Source: Elysia chlorotica (taxonomy: Eukaryota; Mollusca; Gastropoda; Plakobranchidae). Taken from it: DNA of 64,000 bases. The notes below the pieces were generated by a model that was not told the DNA's origin, searched no databases, and saw nothing but the letters and a program-made list of their open reading frames with translations. The DNA is taken from assembly GCA_003991915.1 (NCBI GenBank), contig RQTK01000171.1, forward strand, positions 307,369 to 371,368. Direction: 5' to 3'. Of the stretch, positions 1-11,629 are shown piece after piece. The stretch's first letter is position 1, and every line of letters begins with the position of its first letter. Both the position numbers and the translations under genes were made by a program.

Positions 1-372
1 CCCCCCCCCCCCCCACTCATGGGCATCAGAAAATTTAATGCTCTCAACCAGAGATGCATGAACAGATTAACATAAAATTTATGATTTGTCTAGATTTCTA
101 GATCGACTTATTTAGATTGTTGTCTTATTTCTCCGGTATAAATATTTTTTAAAACACAACGAAGTATTTTGATTTATCTCTCGAGTCATGACCGAATAAA
201 ATCGTTTTTAACATTAGTCACAGTGCGTGGGGAAGGTTTTGGTCTTGATCGCCGTTTCTTCATTATTTTCTTTGTGGGAGAGGTAATGCTCACTGACAAT
301 TTGATTGGCTGAACTCCACAGGGGAAGAGGGTGATTATTGTAATAGATTAAATTTGCAGGCTTGGAACGATT

Positions 373-449
373 GAGGAGAGAGAGAGAGAGATAGAGAGAG
401 AGGGGGGGAGGAGAGAGAGAGAAAGAGAGAGAAACAGAGAGAGAAAGAA
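373..449 (+). repeat. GA-rich tract
   Basis: Interrupted (GA)n with a G7 run. The open frames here on the minus strand are repeat artefacts. Confidence 0.9.
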
Positions 450-744
450 GATACACGAGTAGAAAACTGTTGGTGTGTGTGGTTATCTGTCTGTGAGTCT
501 GTGTGCTTGTGGAAGGGAGTGGGTTCGAGGATCCCGTGTCCCATGTGGGTCGCTGTCCCAGCAAGTTAACCAAGTGAGTAGACTAGCCCGTATTCTCCGA
601 CACCCGGGTTGAACTTGAAGGGCGGACAACAGGAGATTTTCAACAGATACAGGAGATTACGCGAAATGTGATTGACCTACTTTACACTCGGAAAGAATCA
701 GTTGTTCATTCCAATCCAAGACAAAAACAAAACAAAATGAGGTT

Positions 745-904
745 TCTTTAATTAAATTGTTGTTGCTGTTTTTGTTCTTGTTGTTGTTGTTATTGTTATT
801 GTTGTTGTAATTAACCTATTTTACTTTGCAGTTCACATTATATACCTTACTTCAGGATTGTATCACTGTGATTGCAAAGAGACAATAATTATGTTTGCAT
901 AGAG

Positions 905-957
<53 letters not shown>

Positions 958-1104
958 GCTGTTGTTGTTGTTGTTGTTGTTGTTGTATATGTTGTTGTAA
1001 ATAACCTGTTTTACTTTGCAGTTCACATGCTAAAAGTGATTATACATGCACTTCAGGATTTTATTACTGTGATTGGAAGGAGACACTAATTATGTTTGCA
1101 TAGT
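745..1104 (+). repeat. About 190-bp tandem duplication with TTG arrays
   Basis: Two diverged copies of a segment running from AACCTATTTTACTTTGCAG to ATTATGTTTGCATAG lie at about 810-901 and about 1,000-1,104. Each is preceded by a (TTG)n array (745-807; 904-986 plus). Offset is 190 bp at the shared ACTTTGCAG. Confidence 0.85.
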
Positions 1105-1239
1105 AATTGATTAGATAAAATAGCTCTGGTTATAAAAGCTTTGCTGAGTAAGGCTAGATTATGAGATATGTGAAAGTATCATAAATCGGTGGGTGACCTA
1201 CATACTTGTTACTAAAGCAAAGTAAATAACGCCCGCCTA

Positions 1240-1275
<36 letters not shown>

Positions 1276-2340
1276 TAAGGTTTGGAACACTAACAGAACG
1301 TGAAGAAGCCGAACGTGTGAAGTTACACAAGGCTCCCTGGAGGGTCTTGAGGACATTGCTAAAGACTTAACGACCTCCGGAGCGGTGAGTAAATACTGAG
1401 TCTCAGTCTCGCGTCCGGCACTGGACATTCAGAGGCCATAGATCCTAAGTTAAGCAAGCTAGCTAAGCAGATAGATCAGTATACTGTATACTCAGTGATC
1501 GTGATCTACTGTTCTACATTTCCAAGTTTCTGGCCCTGGACAAGGTTTTCCTGACCTGTGTGTGTTTGCTGTTTAGATCGCGGGGTCGGTCCAACTCTGA
1601 CCAACTCTGACCAGTGTAAAATACCATCACTGGTCTTAACCAAACTGTGTATGGACATTAGGGTCCCTTATCTTTGGACGGACGGAAGGAAGAAGGGAAA
1701 GGCTGAGGAAGGATAAAGAGTGAAATCAATGTGATATTTGCCCTGCAGGTAGAGGGAAGTGACCGTGAGGGGAGCAGAGCCCCAGATAAGTTGAAGGGTG
1801 GGGACACACTGACCGCTTTAATCCACCTGATGTCATTAAATACAAGTTTGGCCTGGCCCGGCCAGGTGGCCTCGTTTACTCTGGCCTGCTGTTTGCTCGG
1901 CCTGGTCACAACAACCCACTGGACACAGGGTGGACAAGGGGGACCCAGGCTGTATCATGTGGGGGTGCTCGGACCAGCGCTGAGATAGAAACAGTCGGTT
2001 CCGCTTCGATCTAGAGGCTCAGCCCCTTCCAAGGTCTCTAGATTTGGTGGCCAAAGTATCTATCAATCCTAAGGGACCCCGCTATGGGGGGCCGCCGCCC
2101 TATAGGATTTTTATCATGGCACCCAGGAAAAGTTAAACCAGAAAAGAGGTTTGCTTTCTCCGACCCAATGTTTGAACTCCAAGGAAGTTTTGTACAGCTA
2201 CAGTTGATCAGTAAGTCAGTGGCTGCAGCCACCAGCCAGTTTATACCCAATAGTTTGTAAAGTTAGAACATAGACATAAACAATCGCCTTATCGTTTATC
2301 AACCTATCAATTTATCATTGTAAAAAAAGGACATTGGTAG
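1105..2340. other. Spacer, no gene seen
   Basis: Apart from the CA repeat at 1,241 this is mixed-composition DNA. A short open stretch ending at a GTGAGT donor-like site (1,384) lacks a polypyrimidine acceptor. Confidence 0.6.
1241..1272 (+). repeat. (CA)n microsatellite
   Basis: About 16 CA units. Confidence 0.95.
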
Positions 2341-2375
2341 TGCACTGTAAGACCCACTCTTTTTTCCTGAGCTGA

Positions 2376-2600
2376 CTATAAAACCAGCTCGTCCTTGGTT
2401 TTTTTTTCTCAACTGTTGCCGTCCACCTTTTAAACCGTGCGGGCAATATTCCAGGCTGCTTGCACCGGGTTATTATCTCTGAGGCAGGGGATCAACAGGC
2501 CCCGTGATTTATGAACTTCCTGTCCGGCCAATCTCGCAGCCCAGTGACGGGCAGACCTATAAAAGCTGACCCTGGGGTGGCCCGACTACTGGCGACCCCA
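2376..2600 (+). promoter_or_regulatory. Candidate TATA promoter
   Basis: CCTATAAAAG at 2,556-2,565 has a CCAAT box (2,528-2,532) about 26 bp upstream, and the DNA from 2,440 to 2,640 is GC-richer than its flanks. A second TATAAAA lies at 2,377-2,383. A 23-codon frame starts at 2,756. No convincing gene follows, so the product, if any, could be a non-coding RNA. Confidence 0.25.
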
Positions 2601-2659
2601 GACTGACCGTTACATCACAGTCGCAGTGTGGTGTTGGGCTGCTAAACCGCGACTCATTC

Positions 2660-3260
2660 AATATAAGTGTATATGGTCAGTATATCAGCGGTCTCAGCAC
2701 TCGAGCAACAATTCGATATTCGGGTTAGATCTCAGTCCTGTAGAACCACATAGCAATGGGTCGACCTAAACTCAGATGTAATAGTGCAATGCATGTAAAT
2801 TGCGTCGGACACTGTATGGTGAATTAAGTCAGCGGTCATTTAATAGATTGTGGTGGTCAGGTCACAGCACTATAGACCCAGATAGTTTTTGGTCAGATTC
2901 AGGCATAGTGATATTTAAATGTACATTGGATATGGTATGAATAGTGGTCAGTGTATGCATATTGAATGTCACTGGTCTGTGGACTGGACCAGTTATTAGA
3001 TGGGGTCAGGTCACAAGCACACAGAACCTGATCGCCTATGCCAGGTCCAAGTCGGGGGATCCCCGGTCAGCCTGGGCCGTGTGAGTATTGTCGGGGGTGG
3101 CCCTCGCCTGCTCTGTCCGATACAAACACCAAAACCCTGGGTAAACACGGACACCTGGCCTCACACATTGACCCCTGGTCAGTACTGCGGTGGTCTCTAT
3201 GCCGGGGACTGGACACAGGGATTCATTGACTGGGCAACACTGGACCAAAGCCAGTCACCC
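2660..3260 (+). other. Cluster of GGTCA(G) words
   Basis: GGTCAG, GGTCA or the reverse complement occurs about every 40-90 bp, including GTGGTCAGGTCACAG (about 2,850) and GGGGTCAGGTCACAAG (about 3,001). These resemble nuclear-receptor half-sites or a decayed tandem repeat. No gene is visible. Confidence 0.35.
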
Positions 3261-3600
3261 AGGGACACAGCATGACACCCGAGCTCTGAGGACAGTGGTT
3301 CAACGCCCCACGGGTATCGGGAGAAATACAGAATGGTTGAATCTTTATGTGTTTTTTCACATTTTAACCGGGAAAATAGTTTATTTTCCAAGGCAATAAA
3401 GTTTGCAGGAAAACGTCAGTTCGCTTTGTGACATTTTCGTACCCTCTTAAACAAAGTCATGATTCCCACAAATGATACGTTTTTCTCCCGATTCGATTGG
3501 CTTCATCCAGGTACCACGGGCCCTTTACATGTAGTTCGTTTTCATAATATAAAGATATTGGTTGGTTTTGTAGCAACACTGCGTTTCGCTGCTACTATTA

Positions 3601-3645
3601 TTTTTTTTTTTTTGTTGCTAATGTTGTCGTTAATGGCGCTGCTGC

Positions 3646-3676
<31 letters not shown>

Positions 3677-3765
3677 GCTGTTATTGGCGCAGCTGCTGTT
3701 ATTGTTGCCGTTATTGACGCTGCTGCTGATGTTGTTGCTGCTGTTATTGTTGCTTGTTGTTCCTC
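3601..3765 (+). repeat. T run and imperfect TTG/CTG array
   Basis: T13 followed by mixed TTG, CTG and TTA triplets. It yields Leu-rich or Asn/Ser-rich artefact frames. Confidence 0.9.
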
Positions 3766-5368
3766 CTTGTAACCGTCTACGCACAGCATTCCTCACAAGT
3801 CGCGATCCGTGAAATCAAGAAGGAGAACTGGGCATGCGCCGCCAGCTGCGAGTCATGGAGTTTTCCTCTTCCGGGTCATTTGTCCTGGACTGAAGGGGGT
3901 CACTCAAAAGACTGGTGCCCCCCCCCCCCTACCCCCAGCCTAAGCCATACAGTTCCTACAGCCAGCTCAGATCGGGAAAACCCCCTGGTGAGCACTGGCC
4001 ATAAAGGCCCGGAGCGCGTCACTGGACCTGGACTCTCTCTCTGGCCGGACCAGCCACTTCCGCCCGGCCCGAACCGGTTAGGCTAAATAATTAATGGACA
4101 TTATTGGGGACATAAACTTTCCCTAGCGAGTCAATAAATCTGGTTCGGAAATATTACAGTCATTTCTTTTTGTTTGGCCGGTACTTTTTGTAAAGAAGTG
4201 AAGAAAATGAGAGATATGGGAGGGGGCGCGGTTAGACCAGGCAGGGCGTAGGCAAAGTCATGGCTTGAGCAGGCAGTACATTGCGCGACAGGTGGGTGAT
4301 TCTGGGACACAAACAGAGTCTACACAGATTAGGAGGGGTGACACTTACAGGTCGGGCCATGGAACACCTGGATCTCTGCAGGAGTCACATTCCTAACACG
4401 CAGTTTACTTCATCGTTTTATTGGTAGAATATGTTCGCGAAATATTGATGGTTACCTTCCATCGAAAGCCCTCATGAAAACATTTAAGTGGCAAATGTCG
4501 AATACACCTGCGGCACATTAAACATTTTTTTAATCCCTAAGGAGATTAGTGAAATGGAAAAAAAAACATTTGACGCACAATACTTTAACTCCTGGTGCCA
4601 AGCAGTTCAAGAAATAACCTTGACTGAAAGTTGGCGTGAAATGAAAGGGTGTTTTAAAACATGTTGGAGATCATAACAGTTACAATATGTATATAAATGA
4701 TAGAAGAGGACCATTTAAGTAGTTATGCTTAAGAATACAAAGGGGGTGCGTGACCGAGGAAACCGTTTACTTACATTAGAAACACTTCTAGTTCCGGTTC
4801 TATAAATAATTGCATGTGAGAGCCAAGTTAGAAGACACGAAACAAAAATAAAGCGAAACAGAAATCAATACGATAAGTCCCTACCGGTACGAGGAGCAGG
4901 TGATTGGAACTAAAACCGTATTGCAATACAATAGCGTTTGTCAACGGCAGAACAATAGTTGCGGAAGGTTAACAGGCACTGAGGGAGGAAATTACAACGT
5001 ATTCAACAGAGTATCGATGGATCGATTGGTGCGGTGTTGTGTTGAATGTGTCATCGGTTTTAGAATCTTGAGACGAAGTTCTAGCTAGATGAAAATCTCT
5101 ACAGTAATTGTGGATTATTTCAGTACACATGTACATAGTTTTTATTTCGGTGTTCTGGTTCCCAAAAAGCTCCTTACTCACCAGTTTACTCTGAAGTAAT
5201 AATGGTAAATGTTAAGATTTTGTCTTGTCTTGTTCTTTATCAACTGAGACTGTTTATCAAGACCTGAGAGAGTCGAACACTTTAATTTAACTGGATTTTC
5301 CATTGAAGAGACACGTCCCCAGCTTGAGGCTAGTAAAACACGCCAGCTGTGTGTATAACCTTCACAAA

Positions 5369-5376
5369 TGACGTCA
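5369..5376. promoter_or_regulatory. CRE palindrome TGACGTCA
   Basis: A perfect cAMP-response-element palindrome in a GC-richer stretch (5,330-5,640) without a convincing gene. Confidence 0.25.
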
Positions 5377-5689
5377 CGAAGTGTGTTCCGCGCAACACCC
5401 CCATAGGTCAATGAGATAAGGCACGGGCGGGTGGGTCCATACACAGACAGCTTTTCTCCAGGTCGGCCTTGAGTGAGCACGTCACGGTAATGAGATGTCG
5501 GCGGGAGGGCTCCCCCGGGTTTGTCGCACGCTCAATTTGCTCCCCAAGAACGGCCGGACAATGGCCCTGGTCACAGGAGTTCCTGGCGAGATGGACAGGT
5601 CCCGTAATTTCAGTCGGAGAACATTACCCGGGTCTGTGGGCAAATGGGAGAGGGGAGTGGGAAGCAAGGAGGGTGGGAAAAGAGGAATT

Positions 5690-5784
5690 AAGGTGAGAGA
5701 GAGAGCGAGAGAGAGAGAGGGAGAGAGAGAGATAGAGAGAGAGGGAGGGAGACAGAGCGAGAAAGAGAGAAACGAGACAAGATA
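5690..5784 (+). repeat. GA-rich tract
   Basis: Interrupted (GA)n. Confidence 0.9.
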
Positions 5785-6419
5785 ACCATACCCACTTGAA
5801 GACGAGAAGATTCAGTTACGTTCCGTGAATTTTTCTTACACTCGTTCCCGGAGCACAGAAGCGCAGAGCTAAGCTAGGAATGCAGCAAAGGGCAAACCAT
5901 AGATCTCTAACTAGCAGTTCAAACACGGCGACAATTAAAGAGGAATGCACTGGGGCTATTGGCAGGCCCGGGTTGTCACTGTGGCGTACCCTGTGGAATG
6001 CCGGGGTATATATATGTAGGGCCTATACATGTAGCTGTGCACCCAACCCGTGATAGAGCTTCCCCGATCAGCTGTCCAAGCAGGTCAAGCTATGTCCAGC
6101 CCTGGACACGCGGTGTCAGATCGGAACGCCACTCCCTGATCCTGACCAGTTAAAATAAATCTCACTGTTTCTGACAACTCGTAGGCAGAGTTCAGGAGGG
6201 CTTTGAGAAATCAATACTCTGTAGCTTTCTGCGAGAGAACAAATCGTCAGTGCTATTTATATCGGTTTACATCTGACATGTACATGGGTAAACCATGTAT
6301 TAACTTGTTAGCTTGCACCCTATCAAACTGGCTTTAATAGACCATTTGTCGCCTTTATATTATTATTTCAATACAGAATGCAATCGGAGAATCCAGATAT
6401 TATTTTGCGCATCATTAAC

Positions 6420-6701
6420 GTGAGTTGTCTGGCTTTACTCCAGTGCTGCTAAACCAGAGGCTGGCGGTTCCAATCCTGCCTGAGAGTGAGTGTTTAACTG
6501 TTTGTCTAGCAGTCAGCCAGGACTATCGACAATGCCTGGGCTTAGTTACCGCAGTCTGAGTATCATGCTGACCCAAACAGCCTGTCATAGTATCCCCGCC
6601 CTGTCTCATGTATGGCAGCACATAAAATTGTCAGACATCCGTCTTGGGGCCCATCCACAATAAAGCCTATATAGTGCTGCTGTTGGACGTTAAACCAACC
6701 C

Positions 6702-6741
<40 letters not shown>

Positions 6742-6742
6742 C
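6420..6742 (+). mobile_element. tRNA-derived SINE, near full length, CAA tail
   Basis: A tRNA-like head has an A-box-like TGGCTTTACTCCAG and a B-box-like GGCGGTTCCAATCC (about 6,468-6,482). The body carries GTATCCCCGCCCTGTCTC, a TGGCAGCACAT block and CCATCCACAATA, and the 3' end reads GTTGGACGTTAAACCAACC followed by (CAA)n to 6,741. The same body and tail recur at 14.9 kb and, inverted, at 47.4 kb, which defines a family. It would be transcribed by RNA polymerase III and mobilised by a partner LINE. Confidence 0.75.
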
Positions 6743-7096
6743 CCCAACCAACCTAGACCTGACCTACTCCCATGTCTGGAGACAGCTATAATTAGACACT
6801 GATCCTGACAGACGTCACTCACCTGCTGGCACCGCCTGGCACTGTCTGGCATCCCTGGGTTCCCAGGCACTCGCACCGAGCCAAGACCAGGCCAGAGAAG
6901 GCGGTGCCAGCCCGCCAGGCCGCGATACCTACAGCAACGTGAGCAAACTTAGCACTCACGCCGAATAGCATTCATTCCTAGATCCTGACGGGCGGAAGGT
7001 GGTAGTTCAAGGTGGTTATGTTTCATTGGTAATGATCACTATACACCATTCATAAAAAAAATTGCTAAGTTAAGAAATCGAATTGTTTTTTTTTTA

Positions 7097-7232
7097 AAGT
7101 TATCTAGTAACTCTTTACTGTAAATATAATTCAGTTCTAATTTATACATTTTTAATGTTATCTAGTAACTCTTTACTGTAAATATAATTTCGCTTTATCA
7201 TATTACATATTGCAGTTCTAATTTATATAATT
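7097..7232 (+). repeat. 58-bp tandem duplication
   Basis: GTTATCTAGTAACTCTTTAC at 7,099 and 7,157, continuing through TGTAAATATAATT; the second copy has a short insertion before CAGTTCTAATTTATA. Confidence 0.85.
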
Positions 7233-7680
7233 GTGTAATCTCTCTCTACGTATATCAAGAGGAGCGATCGATACATAATTATTTTCCGCCTCGTTATGAC
7301 TGTGGATTCTCTGTCAATATGGACTGTAGGATATTAATGTGTGTTGTTACACTCTCTATATTTCACCACAAACAAAAATTCAATACGATCAAATTGAGAG
7401 TGTGAGAAAAATATATGCAGATAAAGAAATACCGTGGCGTGAGAGAGAGAATAAAAGAGAAACAGGTAGAGACAGTGAGAGAGAGTGAGAGAGAGAAAGA
7501 GAGGGAGGGAGGCGTGAAAGAGATATGAAAAGAGACGTGAGGTGTGCGGAAATAAAGAAAAATAAGATCCATCACTTTACTGAAGTGCATTCATTACACG
7601 GAGCTTTACGAGCCCGCTCTGCGATATCTGACCCCGTGTGTCCGTGACTGGACATCTAGCACGGTGGTCAGCGCCTGGAG

Positions 7681-7740
7681 TGGGCCGGAGATTAACCCAC
7701 GCACGGACCTGTCGCCCGTTAGCTCTAACCATAATTGCAT
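7681..7740 (-). mobile_element. tRNA-like SINE head
   Basis: The minus strand has an A-box-like TGGTTAGAGCTAACGGG and a B-box-like GTGGGTTAATCTCC about 25 bp apart. No cloverleaf stems are maintained, so this is not a tRNA gene. Confidence 0.4.
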
Positions 7741-8529
7741 CAAAAACATTTGTCCAGTCCATTTGTCCGGGCCTAGTGGACCTGCGGCCCTTCACTGACC
7801 ACTGTTGTTGTCCATCAGTCCGGTGAGTGGCTTCAATCACTGGTCAAGGGCTTGTTTGGGTTTTTTAGACCGGACCATGGAGAGCTGAAATCCGCTTGCC
7901 TCGATTGAGTGGTCAAGGACCGTGGACATTGGATGACCGACCACTCCGCGCGGGTCAAAACAATCTTGTGTATTGTTTGTGGTCTCGGCCGAGAGGGATT
8001 AGCGGGGGAGTAGGGGGCTTGGGCCGGCCTATTGGAGGGGATGAGATGTTTCAGGGGGCGGGTGAGTGTGGGGAGGGGGTAAGATAGGGCTGTCAAAGCA
8101 GAGAGAGGCAGAGATGGGAGAGAGGAAGAGAGAAAGACAGGTTGATAGCCAGTTATCGGTTTTATTGAGATGTAGAACTGAAGACAAATTCCACCCATCA
8201 AGTCTACCTGTGTAACGACGCTTGAAAACTGTACAAACTGACCGTACTGGTTGTGTCACGCTTGACCGACGGTCACGTGGCCTGGTCATTAGCGACAATA
8301 TTTACATTGGGCACGTAGGTTTATGTCTTTACTTACAGGCCCTGGCGAAGGCCAAACACTCCATTAGTAAGGGTTGAATGTTGGCGCTAGCAATACACCG
8401 TGTCAACAGATTGTTCATTTGTTAGGGCGTAAGCTGAAAATATCCCTCCGCCCACACACACACACACACATCACATCATGCAAAGAGAACATTCGTTTTG
8501 GTAAATTTATCTTATACAATTTTGTAATT

Positions 8530-8550
8530 GTTCCAGTTACAAACTGGAAC
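8530..8550. other. Perfect 21-bp palindrome
   Basis: GTTCCAGTT, ACA, AACTGGAAC: two 9-bp arms around a 3-bp centre. It could be a dimeric protein site or a chance hairpin. Confidence 0.6.
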
Positions 8551-8620
8551 ATAAATTGTCATATACTTTTTAGTGAGGGACAGAAAGTAAACACCTATCT
8601 GCCCACCCCTTCTCTCTTTT

Positions 8621-8623
<3 letters not shown>

Positions 8624-8665
<42 letters not shown>
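8624..8665 (+). repeat. (CT)n microsatellite
   Basis: About 20 CT units. Confidence 0.95.
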
Positions 8666-8667
<2 letters not shown>

Positions 8668-8699
8668 GTATGTACACGACAATTTCTCATTACGCTAAC

Positions 8700-8935
8700 C
8701 CTATACGTGTACCGAGACGAGTATCCCACAGACCGCTGTCCCATTGGGTTAATACCTGGACCCCTGCGGGGGACCCGTCGCCAATCAATGATCGCAGCGA
8801 CTGTGACGCTACGCTATCAAGGCACTGTACGTGAGGCCCCGCTGTGCTACGCTTATTAAACGTCTTATTCTTACGGCACGTCCGCGTAATCCGCTAGGGG
8901 TCGGTCCGTGCAGATAATTAGACTCGCAGTGTGGA
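8700..8935. promoter_or_regulatory. GC/CpG-rich block with TALE-type site, possible conserved element
   Basis: Unlike its flanks this block is CpG-dense and free of simple repeats. It contains GCCAATCAATGATCGC (Pbx/Meis-like, about 8,780-8,796) and AGATAATTAGAC (homeodomain-like). CT and GA repeats lie on either side. Regulatory function is inferred from composition and motifs. Confidence 0.25.
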
Positions 8936-8962
8936 GAGTGAGGGTGAGATGGAAAGAAGGAA

Positions 8963-8981
8963 GGAGAGAGAGATAGAGAGA

Positions 8982-9026
<45 letters not shown>

Positions 9027-9037
9027 CAAGAGAGAGA
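8963..9037 (+). repeat. (GA)n microsatellite
   Basis: Mostly pure GA after an interrupted start. Confidence 0.95.
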
Positions 9038-9398
9038 TTGAACCGTTTCCAGGTTGAATCTCCGATTAATGTGCTTGTCCCATTACGGTGACATTGCCTA
9101 GATTTTTGTCTTGCCTATTTTTTCTGTCTGTTTAATGATTTTGTCAAGAGATGTGGACTTTAGGGCGGGTATTTTGTTCTATGTACACTACACATGCTTT
9201 CCCATGCAGTTCCCTAAATAGAAAGTATTACAGGAGTCCAACTGACTCCCATGCTTTTATCCAGACTTGTTATTTCTGTCACCGTAGATAATGTAGGTCT
9301 AATTAGAACAATGATACGAGTGGCAGTTTAAGTCTACCTGAATCAAAAGCATTGGTCGGTATATCTTCACAGCCAACGCTACAAGCGTCTCTGGAGGA

Positions 9399-9430
<32 letters not shown>
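9399..9430 (+). repeat. (TA)n microsatellite
   Basis: About 15 TA units between two diverged copies of a CGCTACAA...AAGCGTCTCT segment, just left of the 1.34-kb duplication. Confidence 0.95.
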
Positions 9431-10109
9431 GCTACAATCTATGGGCAACCCAAGCGTCTCTAGAGCAGACTGCGGTCCCAGGCGGCGAGTCCGCTTCTCT
9501 AGCAACACCTTCAGGGCCCATCAAGTTATATATATACACACCATAGATGTACACATGTTGTTATATATCTATATATACTCAATATTCCTGGACTGTTTAC
9601 CGAGCTTTGCGGTGCCGGTGCAGTAGATGAGCAGTTCTTAAAGCACACAGACCAGATCTGTGGCATCATCACAGAGATACCGAGGCCTGGAGGGTCACCA
9701 GGGGGCAATACCCGCTACATGCAGAGATGCTGTGGCTTTGGGGTGGGGGTGGGGGCATCTGCGTGGGCGTAAGATATTGATACAATAATTATTTTACGTG
9801 TATGCACTGATGTATGTGCCACATCACACGATGCAAATACACGTATTCAGTCAAGCAACCGACTCATCGAATCATCAGGGACCTCTTGCACTAGAACTCA
9901 AAACTTTGTTCCCCTCCTAGTTCAACCTCCCCTGGGTTCCCAAAGGGGGATCCTATGATGGGATACTGCGGACTTCCCTCTTCTCTGGTTCCCAAGGGAA
10001 GAATCCTATATACTTCTACATACCAATAATTCTTACAGCTCCAAACTGCATGTGTGTGTGTGTGTGAAGCATGTCGAGATGAAAGAGCCAGGGCATGAGC
10101 TGATGAGCA

Positions 10110-10226
10110 GAGCCGGGGATTGTTCTGACTCCAACATCACGCTATTAAGAACTGTATACAGTTGAGGTATACGGGGACGGTTGTGACTCCAACATCACGC
10201 TGGTCAGACCTGTATCGAGTTGAGGT
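10110..10226 (+). repeat. 56-bp minisatellite inside unit A (2 copies)
   Basis: GACTCCAACATCACGCT is followed by a CAGACCTGTATCGAGTTGAGGTAT-like stretch and repeats twice here. The same unit occurs three times in unit B, so copy number differs between the duplicates. Confidence 0.8.
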
Positions 10227-11456
10227 ACCAACTCTACCGCCCTAGATCAAGAGGCCCCGAGGATGGCGCGCTGTTCCAGCACATCGATATATAACTGGTA
10301 GTAATATACATCTATGGTTCCAGCACATCGATCCATACCAGGAGATGGCCAGAGGATGCCAGGCAAGGTCCGGGCGATAATGAGGCCGGTAGGGACCTGC
10401 TAACTGGTCTCCCATCCATTCCCAGTACAATAATGTAACAGCTGTAGGCGGGGTTGGCGCAGGTGTTAGCGCCGGAATAACGAGAGCCTGATGTTGGATC
10501 CTTGGTTCCAATTCTAACTTGTTTAGTTCCTAAGAACCGAGATACAGTAAAATTAGATAGAATATTTTTTTAATGAAACAAGTGGGGTAAAAATGGAATA
10601 ACACATAATTATCAGGCTTAGCTGTAGTGTAAAACAATTTGCGGGTAACTTTACGGTGCACTAGAAACAGTCCTTGTCTCCCAAGCATACGTTAAAGAAA
10701 ACTGGACACGCCAGTTAGCGGGCATAATGACCATCAACAAAACCATTAGTACAGGTTTGCACAAGCCCGCCATGAATCACCAGAAGTAACTGAGCTGTGG
10801 GGCTGGTCAGCTGGTCAGTTTTGACCGCTGCGACTGGTTGTAAGTTTCGATCGTGACATCACGAGGTCTGGGCAGCTTGTATCGATTAGTTTGTCGGTAT
10901 GCGGCGAGCGCAACAATGTTCCTGGACTGTTTACCGAGCTTTGCGGTGCTGGTGCAGTAGATGACCAGTTATTTAAGCACACAGACCAGATCTGTGGCAC
11001 CATCAGAGAGATGCCGAGGCCTGGAGGGTCACCAGGGGGCAATACCCGCTACATGCATAGACCGTGTGGCTTTGAGGTGTGGGGTGGGCCATCTGCATGA
11101 GCGTAAGATATTGATACAAGCATGTGCGTGTATCATCTGTATGCAGTGATGTATGTGCCACATCACACGACTCACATACGTGTATTCAGTCAAGCAACCG
11201 CCTCATCGAATCATCAGGGACCTCTTGCACTATCACTCAGAACTTTGCTCCCCTCCTAGTTCAAACTCCCGTGGGTTCCCAAAGGGGGATCCTATGATGG
11301 GATACTGCGGACTTCCCTCTTCTCGGGCTCCCAAGGGAAGAATCCTATATACTTCTACATACCAATAATTCTTACAGCCCCAAACTGGTGTGTGTATGTG
11401 TGTGAAGCATGTCGAGATGAAAGAGCCAGGGCATGAGCTGATGAGCAGAGCCAGGT

Positions 11457-11629
11457 ATGGTTGTGACTCCAACATCACGCTAGTCAGACCTGTATCGAGT
11501 GGAGGTATACGGGGATGGTTGTGGTTGTGACTCCAACATCACGCTAGTCAGACCTGTATCGAGTTGAGGTATACGGGGACGGTTGTGACTCCAACATCAC
11601 GCTAGTCAGACCTGTATCGAGTGGAGGTA
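11457..11629 (+). repeat. 56-bp minisatellite inside unit B (3 copies)
   Basis: Three near-identical copies of the GGTTGTGACTCCAACATCAC unit, each ending in GGTATACGGGGA or GGTACC. Confidence 0.85.

Larger units (their letters stand above)
3770..6415. other. Spacer with GC-richer patches
   Basis: Holds an NRF1-like GGGCATGCGCCG (about 3,831), C10 (3,920), a CRE (5,369) and a GA tract (5,690). Open frames near 5,180-5,700 on both strands look composition-driven. No gene is supported. Confidence 0.5.

Noticed and set aside
1237..1428. Open stretch GSLEGLEDIAKDLTTSGA before a GTGAGT site
   Set aside because: Protein-like by eye but with no polypyrimidine acceptor upstream and a stop just before it.
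5178..5480. 100-residue minus-strand frame ending at a GTGAGTAAGG donor
   Set aside because: The donor is good but no acceptor or upstream start is visible, and the sequence contains AT-rich low-complexity codons at the end.
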